A program made the position numbers and the translations under genes. From positions 1 to 32,756 of the forward strand of contig SHNJ01000016.1 in NCBI GenBank assembly GCA_004295055.1: a stretch of DNA of 32,756 nucleotides. Reading direction: 5' to 3'. The stretch comes from Alphaproteobacteria bacterium. Its GTDB lineage: Bacteria; Pseudomonadota; Alphaproteobacteria; SHNJ01. The notes beneath the pieces are model-generated. The model saw only the letters and a program-made list of their open reading frames with translations. It made no database searches and was not told the DNA's origin. Below are positions 26,703-32,756 of the stretch, piece after piece. Numbering within the stretch: the stretch's first letter is position 1; each line of letters opens with the position of its first letter.

Positions 26703-28211
26703 ATGAACGCAAAAAATGCCGCCCAAAATGCCACCACCGAAATCCATGCCGAGGATTATCGCGCCGTGCGTTTGGCCAAGGCCGAAAAATTGCGTGAAAT
26801 GGGCATTAACCCCTACCCTTATAAATTCGTGCGCAGCCATACCGCGCAACAATTGCAGGATACATACAAGGATCTGGCCGCCGGAACCGAAACCGCCGAT
26901 GTGGTTCAGGTTGCCGGGCGCATTATGGCGTACCGCAATTCCGGCATGTTTATCGATTTGATGGATGAAACCGCAAAAATTCAAGTCTTTGCGCATAAAG
27001 ATAATTTATCCGCCGATCAACTGGCGATCCGCGATTTACTGGATATCGGCGACATGATCGGCGCTACCGGCACTATCCGCCGCACGCCGCGCGGCGAATT
27101 ATCGGTCAAAGTGCAAACTATTACCGTTCTATCCAAAGCATTGCATACTCTGCCGGAAAAATATCACGGTCTGTCGGATGTCGAAACGCGTTACCGCCAG
27201 CGTTATGTCGACCTGATTATGAATGAAACATCGCGCACAACGTTGCGTAACCGCAGCCGCATCGTATCGGCCATGCGCCGGTATCTCGATGAAAACGGAT
27301 TTATGGAAGTCGAAACGCCAATGCTGCACGCGATCCAGGGCGGCGCGTCGGCAAAGCCGTTTACCACGCATCACAATGCGCTGGATTCCAATTTCTTTCT
27401 GCGCATCGCGCCGGAATTGCATTTAAAACGCCTGATCGTTGGCGGTCTTGCCAATGGCGTGTATGAAATTAATCGCTGCTTCCGCAACGAAGGTATTTCG
27501 ATCAAGCATAATCCGGAATTCACCACGCTGGAATTGTACCTTGCCTATGCCGATTACAACGACATTATGACGCTGACCGAAAATATTATCGCGCATTGCG
27601 CCAATACGGTTCTGGGCACCACCAAAGTGACTTATCAAGGCCGCGAAATCGATTTTAAATCGCCATGGCCGCGCAAATCCATGACCGATTTGGTTAAACA
27701 AGAAACCGGCGTCGATTTCATGACGATCACCGATCCCGCCGCCGCACGCGCCGCCGCCGATAAATTGGGCGTATATGTGGAACCAAAATCCAATTGGGGC
27801 CAAGTGGTCGCCGCCATGTTCGACGCCAAAGTCGAAGCGACCTTGGTGCAACCGACCCATGTGATCGATTTACCAAAAGATATTTCGCCGCTGGCCAAAG
27901 TTCATCGCAGCAATCCCCTGCTGACGGAACGGTTTGAATCTTTCGCCAATGGATGGGAAATCGCCAACGCGTTTTCGGAATTGTCCGATCCGGTCGATCA
28001 ACATGACCGGTTTGCCGAACAAATGAAACAACGCGAGGAAGGCGATGCCGAGGCGCAAATGATGGACGAAGATTATGTCACCGCGCTGGAATATGGCTTA
28101 CCGCCCACCGGCGGACTTGGCATCGGCATCGACCGGATGGTGATGTTGTTGACCGATTCCGCCAGCATCCGCGATGTGATTGCATTCCCGACCCTGCGGC
28201 CGAAGGCGTAA
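26703..28211 (+). CDS. lysS: Lysyl-tRNA synthetase, class II
   Basis: LysS charges tRNA-Lys. With ATG at 26703, preceded by GGAG six bases upstream, the product has 502 residues, the standard length. It contains an OB-fold anticodon-binding domain (about 60-160, [20 protein letters not shown], then [11 protein letters not shown]). Class-II motifs follow: motif 1 [13 protein letters not shown] onwards, motif 2 [20 protein letters not shown] and motif 3 [40 protein letters not shown] is the usual bacterial LysS block. It stands alone between the divergent oxidoreductase gene and a convergent small ORF. Confidence 0.96.
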   Translation: MNAKNAAQNATTEIHAEDYRAVRLAKAEKLREMGINPYPYKFVRSHTAQQLQDTYKDLAAGTETADVVQVAGRIMAYRNSGMFIDLMDETAKIQVFAHKDNLSADQLAIRDLLDIGDMIGATGTIRRTPRGELSVKVQTITVLSKALHTLPEKYHGLSDVETRYRQRYVDLIMNETSRTTLRNRSRIVSAMRRYLDENGFMEVETPMLHAIQGGASAKPFTTHHNALDSNFFLRIAPELHLKRLIVGGLANGVYEINRCFRNEGISIKHNPEFTTLELYLAYADYNDIMTLTENIIAHCANTVLGTTKVTYQGREIDFKSPWPRKSMTDLVKQETGVDFMTITDPAAARAAADKLGVYVEPKSNWGQVVAAMFDAKVEATLVQPTHVIDLPKDISPLAKVHRSNPLLTERFESFANGWEIANAFSELSDPVDQHDRFAEQMKQREEGDAEAQMMDEDYVTALEYGLPPTGGLGIGIDRMVMLLTDSASIRDVIAFPTLRPKA

Positions 28212-28241
28212 AAATTACCGACAAATAAAACGCTAAATTTC

Positions 28242-28415
28242 CTAGCGGTTATGGGTGCTTTCTCTCCGCAACCAATTTAGCGCCGTGGGATCCACCATAT
28301 CTCTAAGCGGCGGTCTTGTACCGTCATGATAATCCGGCCCAACGTCAGTTTTTTGATGCAACTCTAAACGATAATCTGGGCCTTCAGAATCTGAAGCGCG
28401 AGGACCTTTACTCAT
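28242..28415 (-). CDS. Small hypothetical protein, 57 residues
   Basis: I do not recognise this protein. The case for a real gene is a strong ribosome site (CAGGAG, seven bases before ATG), an intact 58-codon frame and an otherwise unexplained gap. The sequence starts MSKGPRASDSEGPDYRLELH and is hydrophilic with no membrane segment or Cys. GPDY occurs twice (12-15 and 26-29), 14 residues apart, in an EGPDYRLEL / VGPDYHDGT context. It ends with a basic stretch (WLRRESTHNR). A short hairpin CGCTA/TAGCG followed by TTTTATTT (28222-28244, - strand) overlaps the stop and could be a weak terminator. Conservation is untested. Confidence 0.55.
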   Translation of the reverse strand: MSKGPRASDSEGPDYRLELHQKTDVGPDYHDGTRPPLRDMVDPTALNWLRRESTHNR

Positions 28416-28603
28416 CTTTTTCTCCTGTAAAAATTGTTTCTATTATTTTGTTTTTACTATTTTTATTAAAAATGTCATCTGTAAATTTTGCACACCCCGA
28501 TCGATGAAAGATTAGAAGCACTATATTTTATCTTTTATTATCAAATAGTTATTGTGTATATTGAGTGATCTGGGCGAAGCCGGGGAAAAATTAAACAGCA
28601 TGG

Positions 28604-28638
28604 ACAAAAAGAAAGGGGCGCAAACCGCGCCCCTTTCC
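28604..28638 (-). terminator. Rho-independent terminator after groEL
   Basis: An 11-bp perfect stem (GAAAGGGGCGC with GCGCCCCTTTC, 28611-28637) is followed on the - strand by TTTTTGT. It lies about 20 bp past the groEL stop. Confidence 0.93.
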
Positions 28639-28658
28639 GATAACGAATGCAGGTGGAA

Positions 28659-30302
28659 TTAGAAACCCATTCCGCCCATGCCGCCGCCACCGCCGCCATG
28701 ATCATGGCCATGCGCTTCTTCTTTTTTCGGAAGATCCGCAATGACCGCTTCGGTGGTGATCAATTGACCGGCAACGGAAATCGCCGATTGCAAAGCGGTA
28801 CGAACCACTTTGGTCGGATCGATAATGCCTGATTTCACCAGGTCGGTGAATTCGCCTTTGTACGCATCCCAGCCAAAGTTGGAATCTTTGCCTTCCAGCA
28901 CTTTTCCAACGATAACCGAACCGTCTTCACCGGCGTTTTCAGCAATTTTACGCAATGGCGCTTGCAACGCGCGGCGAACGATGTCGATGCCTGCGCGCTG
29001 ATCGTCGTTGCTGATTTTCAAGGAATCCAAAGATTTGGACGCTTGCAACAACGCAACGCCGCCGCCCGGAACGATGCCTTCTTGAACCGCGGCACGGGTT
29101 GCGTGCATCGCGTCTTCAACACGGTCTTTGCGTTCTTTCACTTCGACTTCGGTCGCGCCGCCGACACGGATTACCGCAACGCCGCCAGCCAATTTGGCCA
29201 AGCGTTCTTGCAATTTTTCTTTGTCGTAATCCGATGTGGTTTCTTCGATTTGCGCTTTGATCTGATCTACGCGCGCTTCGATTTCGGCTTTTTTGCCGGT
29301 GCCATCGACGATGGTGGTTTCTTCCTTCGTGATGATCACTTTTTTAGCTTTGCCCAACATGTTCAAGGACACGTTTTCCAATTTGATGCCCAAATCTTCG
29401 GAAATCAATTGGCCGTTGGTCAGAATCGCAATGTCTTCCAGCATCGCTTTGCGGCGATCGCCGAATCCAGGCGCCTTAACCGCAGCGACTTTCAAACCGC
29501 CGCGCAATTTATTGACCACCAAAGTCGCCAAGGCTTCGCCTTCCACGTCTTCAGCAATGACCAATAACGGTTTGCCGGATTGCACGATGGCTTCCAATAC
29601 TGGCAGCATCGCTTGAAGACCCGACAATTTTTTCTCGAAAATCAAAATGAATGGATTTTCCAGTTCGCAGGTCATTTTTTCGGCGTTGGTGACGAAATAC
29701 GGGCTGATATAGCCCCGATCGAACTGCATGCCTTCGACGACATCCAATTCGGTTTCCATCGATTTCGCTTCTTCGACGCTGATTACGCCTTCATGGCCGA
29801 CTTTGTCCATGGCTTTGGCCAGCATGTCGCCGATTTCTTTATCGCCGTTCGCCGAAATCGTGCCGATCTGGCTGATTTCCTGATTGGTCGATACTTTCTT
29901 CGACATTTTCGATAAACGCTCACACACCGCTTCGGATGCCATATCCAAACCGCGGCGCAGGTCGGTCGCATTCGCGCCGGCCATGATGTATTTCATCGAT
30001 TCTTGCATCAAAGCGCCAGCCAAAACGGACGATGTGGTGGTGCCATCACCGGCCGCATCGACGGTTTTGCTTGCCGCCGCTTTAATCATTTGCGCGCCCA
30101 TATTTTCATACGGATCGGCCAATTCGATTTCTTTGGCAACGGTTACGCCGTCTTTGGTCGACCGTGGGTCGCCAAAGGATTTTTGCAATAATACGGTTCT
30201 GCCGCCCGGTCCAAGCGTGGAAGCGATAGTGTTCGCCGCTTGCAATGCGCCGGATAGCAATTTTTGACGTCCGGCTTGGCCGGAATGAATTTGTTTAGCC
30301 AT
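28659..30302 (-). CDS. groEL: Chaperonin GroEL (60 kDa)
   Basis: GroEL is the double-ring ATP-dependent folding chamber acting with GroES. The 547-residue product has the ATP-site GDGTTT (85-90), [52 protein letters not shown] and [20 protein letters not shown], whose Asp drives hydrolysis. The tail ends in the GGM repeat ([12 protein letters not shown]) preceded by EEAHGHDHG. The first 35 residues are divergent for the family: [11 protein letters not shown] stands where FGxDAR is usual, and [10 protein letters not shown] replaces LGPKGRNVVL. The start ATG has AAAGGAG upstream, 25 bp after groES, so the two form one operon. Confidence 0.97.
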   Translation of the reverse strand: MAKQIHSGQAGRQKLLSGALQAANTIASTLGPGGRTVLLQKSFGDPRSTKDGVTVAKEIELADPYENMGAQMIKAAASKTVDAAGDGTTTSSVLAGALMQESMKYIMAGANATDLRRGLDMASEAVCERLSKMSKKVSTNQEISQIGTISANGDKEIGDMLAKAMDKVGHEGVISVEEAKSMETELDVVEGMQFDRGYISPYFVTNAEKMTCELENPFILIFEKKLSGLQAMLPVLEAIVQSGKPLLVIAEDVEGEALATLVVNKLRGGLKVAAVKAPGFGDRRKAMLEDIAILTNGQLISEDLGIKLENVSLNMLGKAKKVIITKEETTIVDGTGKKAEIEARVDQIKAQIEETTSDYDKEKLQERLAKLAGGVAVIRVGGATEVEVKERKDRVEDAMHATRAAVQEGIVPGGGVALLQASKSLDSLKISNDDQRAGIDIVRRALQAPLRKIAENAGEDGSVIVGKVLEGKDSNFGWDAYKGEFTDLVKSGIIDPTKVVRTALQSAISVAGQLITTEAVIADLPKKEEAHGHDHGGGGGGMGGMGF

Positions 30303-30327
30303 TAGGATTCTCCTTTAAATAACGTTA

Positions 30328-30642
30328 TTAGGCGGCTTTTTTCTTGGAACCGGAAGTTTCAATGATGCCCATGATATCGGATTCTTTCATGATCAGATAT
30401 TCGGTGCCATCCATTTTCACTTCGGTGCCGGACCATTTGCCGAACAAAATGCGGTCGCCCGCTTTAACATCCAACGGCACTAATTTGCCGCTTTCATCGC
30501 GGTTGCCGGTGCCAACGGAGACGACTTCGCCTTCCATCGGTTTTTCTTGGGCGCTGTCCGGAATAATGATTCCGCCCGCGGTTTTAGTTTCCGACTCGAC
30601 GCGTTTTACGAGAACGCGGTCATGTAACGGTCTAAATTTCAT
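30328..30642 (-). CDS. groES: Co-chaperonin GroES (10 kDa)
   Basis: GroES is the heptameric lid of GroEL. The chosen ATG at 30642 has AAGGAG eight bases upstream; a GTG two codons earlier is less likely. The 104-residue product starts [20 protein letters not shown], continues with the mobile loop [20 protein letters not shown] and then [20 protein letters not shown], and ends in a Lys-rich GSKKKAA. These are standard GroES features. It is the first gene of the CIRCE-controlled groES-groEL operon. Confidence 0.97.
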   Translation of the reverse strand: MKFRPLHDRVLVKRVESETKTAGGIIIPDSAQEKPMEGEVVSVGTGNRDESGKLVPLDVKAGDRILFGKWSGTEVKMDGTEYLIMKESDIMGIIETSGSKKKAA

Positions 30643-30712
30643 GAGCACTGCTCCTTTTCGGTAGGTTAAGAATGAATTAAAAGCATACGGTAATAGGGCT
30701 TTTGGAGAGTTT

Positions 30713-30739
30713 TTAGCACTCCGCCCAAACGAGTGCTAA
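30713..30739. promoter_or_regulatory. CIRCE operator (HrcA-binding) of groESL
   Basis: TTAGCACTC-N9-GAGTGCTAA is a perfect match to the CIRCE consensus. It lies 71 bp upstream of the groES ATG and just downstream of the predicted -10. HrcA would repress groESL here and release it on heat stress. hrcA itself is not in the window. Confidence 0.97.
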
Positions 30740-30740
30740 A

Positions 30741-30769
30741 CATTTAGGAAACAAAATTACTAGTGTCAA
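30741..30769 (-). promoter_or_regulatory. Vegetative promoter of groESL
   Basis: On the - strand TTGACA (30769-30764) is followed after 17 bp by TAAATG (30746-30741), directly before the CIRCE operator. The -35 is perfect and the -10 is weak. Confidence 0.65.
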
Positions 30770-31010
30770 TGGCTCAAACCAAAAAAATACGTAATATTGT
30801 TTCTTTTTTTCGTATCTACAAAGGATTATCCACAGATATGGCTAATTCATTGTAAAATATAGATTGTTACTGTAACAAATCTCCCTTCTTAAGCAATTTT
30901 TATCCTTTTAGCGTCATACTATACGATAGGGTCAAAGTATGAACCCATTTTTGTGCACAGACAAATTATGTTTGTGCGCGAGACACTTATAGACGCAGGA
31001 GGTGTCCCGA
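30770..31010. other. Divergent intergenic region, groES / FG-GAP flagellin
   Basis: There is no gene in this stretch. It holds a perfect DnaA-box nonamer TTATCCACA (30826-30834), a perfect dyad TTGTTAC-T-GTAACAA (30864-30878) and a near CtrA box (separate entry). No sigma-54 -24/-12 pair is visible, unlike before fliK. Confidence 0.5.
30889..30925 (+). promoter_or_regulatory. Candidate CtrA-dependent promoter of the FG-GAP flagellin
   Basis: TTAA-N7-TTAT (30889-30903) matches 7 of 8 positions of the CtrA box. It sits 16 bp before a -10-like TATACG (30920-30925), the geometry of a CtrA-activated promoter with the box over -35. It is 86 bp before the flagellin GTG. The evidence is weak and untested. 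Confidence 0.35.
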
Positions 31011-32756
31011 GTGTCGATGACGGTCAACAGTAACCAAGCCGCAAGTATTGCCTTGCGGTCGCTGCAGCGGTCGCAGAACGCGATGGAGCGCGCGCTGACA
31101 CGACTGTCGACCGGACAAAATGCACCGAGCGCGCGTTACGATGTTGCCGGTGTCGCCGTATCTTCCCGCATTCGCGGCGAAATAGTTGCCCTGCAAAAAT
31201 ATCAGCAGAACGCGCAACAAGCAGTCAGCATGATGCAAATCGCCGAAGGCACGTATCAGCGCGGTCAGGAAATGTTGACGCGCATGCGCTCATTGTCGGC
31301 ACAGGCGCAAAGCAGCAACTTGTCGCAAGTGGAGCGCGGCATGCTCGATACCGAGTATCAACAAATCAAGGAGGAAATCACGCGTCTAGCCGTTAGCAGC
31401 AGTTTTGGAGGAACGCTGCTGATGGATGTCGGCAATATGAGTTTCGATTTTGCCGGCTTGAGAAGTTACACCGTCAGCAACGGCGCCACAGCCAACGGCA
31501 GCAGCCAACTTGTCGACTTCAACGGTGACGGCATACTCGATGTGCTTTTATTCAACAGTCTTGCCGGTAACGTCACCGTCGCCTATGGCCACGGAGACGG
31601 CAGCTTTGATAACGAAGTCGTATTAACCGCCACTGGCCTATCCAGCCCAACTTCCACCGTTGGCGATTTCGATGGCGACGGAAGAATGGACTTCAGCACA
31701 TACAACGGCGCCACAATTACCATTTGGCGCAATAACGGCGATGGCACCGTTTCCAGCATGAACAGTTTTGCGCTGGGCGCCGTGCCAGCCATGGTCGCGG
31801 GCGACATCAACGGCGATGGCATGGCCGACTTTGTCACCCGCAGCGGTGCCAACATCACCGTCTATACCGCCACCGGAGGAGGCAATTTCTCGACCACATC
31901 CTATACTGCCGGAATCACCGCAAGCAATATCGCGCTGGCTGATATGAACAACGACGGCACTTTGGATCTGATTTTGAATAGCGCAACGCAAGTTCAAATC
32001 ATGAGCAGCAATAGCACCGGCGGATATAGCAACGGCTCGCTGTTCACAACTGGTGCCAACACATTTAACGCACGTGCTGCAATCGCAGATTTTGACGGGG
32101 ATGGATTCCTTGATGTCATTTATGGAAAAACCGGCGGCAACATCGAAATCATTCGTAACCTGGGCAACGGCAATGTGGGCACTGGCGTCACCATCAACGT
32201 TGGGTCCGCAACCGCAATCGGCAACGTTTGCGTCAGCGATATGAATGGCGACGGCATTCTGGATCTATTCACGTCGTCTACCGTCAACTCGTCGGTATAT
32301 TGGATGCAAGGAACCGGTTCGTTCACTTTCGGCGCGGCACAAACGACGTCGATTGCCGGCACATTCAACGTCAATATTATTTACGGCGATCTGAATAACG
32401 ATGGACGTGTCGACATTTTAAACCGCAAACAGCTGAGCATGCAAAGCATTCTAAACAACAGCACCAGCGGACTTGAAAGCACTATCCGTGTCAGCAGCGG
32501 CATTGCAACATCGGATAATATCGGCTTCCGCATCGGCGCCATGCGGTTAAATATGCTGGCGCAAGGTTTGGAATTCAGCATGATCAATTCCATCGGCGGG
32601 GCAAAACGCGCCGAGCAAATGATCAAAGCCGCGCTGAATCAGTTGATTTTATTCCGTACCAGTGTCGGCTCCACAATCAACCGATTGGAAAAAGTTCAGG
32701 ACAATATTTCATCCATGGTCGAAAATCAGGAAGGAGCGCGCAGTTCAATCGCGGAT
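31011..32756 (+). CDS. Flagellin with a central seven-repeat FG-GAP beta-propeller (3' truncated by window edge)
   Basis: The frame stays open to the window end, 582 codons. GTG at 31011 is the best start, with AGGAGG eight bases upstream; ATG at 31017 is the alternative. Residues 1-150 are flagellin D0/D1: ALTRLSTGQNAPSARYDVAG, ALQKYQQNAQQAVSMMQIAE and SSSFGGTLLMDVG. From about 475 a flagellin C-terminal D1 begins (IGFRIGAMRLNMLAQGLEFS, then LFRTSVGSTINRLEKVQDNI). Between them the variable region is replaced by seven DxNxDGxxD calcium motifs of FG-GAP/VCBS type starting at D169, D219, D265, D311, D360, D410 and D460. This spacing predicts a seven-bladed integrin-like propeller exposed on the filament. 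Codon use resembles its neighbours. Adhesion is a guess. Confidence 0.93.
   Translation, partial: MSMTVNSNQAASIALRSLQRSQNAMERALTRLSTGQNAPSARYDVAGVAVSSRIRGEIVALQKYQQNAQQAVSMMQIAEGTYQRGQEMLTRMRSLSAQAQSSNLSQVERGMLDTEYQQIKEEITRLAVSSSFGGTLLMDVGNMSFDFAGLRSYTVSNGATANGSSQLVDFNGDGILDVLLFNSLAGNVTVAYGHGDGSFDNEVVLTATGLSSPTSTVGDFDGDGRMDFSTYNGATITIWRNNGDGTVSSMNSFALGAVPAMVAGDINGDGMADFVTRSGANITVYTATGGGNFSTTSYTAGITASNIALADMNNDGTLDLILNSATQVQIMSSNSTGGYSNGSLFTTGANTFNARAAIADFDGDGFLDVIYGKTGGNIEIIRNLGNGNVGTGVTINVGSATAIGNVCVSDMNGDGILDLFTSSTVNSSVYWMQGTGSFTFGAAQTTSIAGTFNVNIIYGDLNNDGRVDILNRKQLSMQSILNNSTSGLESTIRVSSGIATSDNIGFRIGAMRLNMLAQGLEFSMINSIGGAKRAEQMIKAALNQLILFRTSVGSTINRLEKVQDNISSMVENQEGARSSIAD

Noticed and set aside
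30931-30990. Sigma-54 promoter before the propeller flagellin
   Set aside because: No GG-N10-GC pair with TGGC/TTGC context was found between groES and the GTG.
31638-31997. Short - strand frames inside the propeller flagellin
   Set aside because: They arise from the repeated Gly-Asp-Gly codons; the + frame is open without a break from 31011 to the edge.
31500-32450. Reading the FG-GAP region as a separate secreted VCBS adhesin fused by an assembly error
   Set aside because: The flagellin N-terminus, all seven repeats and the flagellin C-terminal part are in one uninterrupted frame. The repeats are exactly seven, and the insertion point is the usual flagellin variable region.
1-32756. CRISPR arrays, tRNA or rRNA genes, insertion sequences, prophage genes
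   Set aside because: I looked and saw no regularly spaced direct repeats, no cloverleaf-like gap sequence, and no transposase, integrase or phage proteins. The only repeats are the two palindromic elements.

Overview
The window reads as chromosomal DNA of a motile alphaproteobacterium of moderate G+C. The marker genes are ctrA, chpT and a FlbD-type sigma-54 activator, a ClpS-ClpA pair and a phasin. FlhF and FlhG suggest a polar flagellum. I cannot assign a genus from sequence alone; Rhodospirillales- or Micavibrio-like lineages are a guess.

Layout. Bases 1-15717 are almost entirely a + strand flagellar cluster. It holds the 3' end of a flagellin, fliS, fliK, flgD and flgE, then after a terminator fliF-fliG-fliH(flbE)-fliN-flbD-flhA-flhF-flhG and a second FliK-like protein with three internal beta-type repeats. 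The export ATPase fliI and its partner fliJ lie on the - strand (15714-17624). ctrA (17838-18551, +) and the phosphotransferase chpT (18617-19258, -) are convergent around a shared terminator. Housekeeping genes follow: clpA/clpS (-), a phasin (-), a D,D-carboxypeptidase with a SPOR domain (+), a class-IV aminotransferase (+), an Old Yellow Enzyme (-), lysS (+), a 57-codon small ORF (-) and a CIRCE-controlled groES-groEL operon (-). From 31011 to the right edge runs a second, incomplete flagellin.

How it fits together. FliF/FliG/FliN form the MS ring and switch. FlhA/FliH/FliI/FliJ form the export apparatus. FlgD/FlgE/FliK build the hook. FliS chaperones flagellin. FlhF/FlhG set flagellar site and number. 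CtrA (fed by ChpT) and FlbD probably time the expression. I can see a perfect TTAA-N7-TTAA CtrA box before ctrA, a sigma-54 -24/-12 promoter before fliK, and GGCAA/TTGCC dyads near fliK and fliF that could be FlbD sites.

Most notable. The right-edge flagellin has a normal D0/D1 N-terminus and the start of a normal C-terminal flagellin domain. Its middle is replaced by exactly seven FG-GAP/integrin-type calcium-motif repeats spaced 46-50 residues apart. That predicts a seven-bladed beta-propeller displayed along a flagellar filament. Second, two long structured inverted repeats, one inside the fliI-fliJ unit and one between chpT and clpA, share outer arms but carry different internal hairpin modules.
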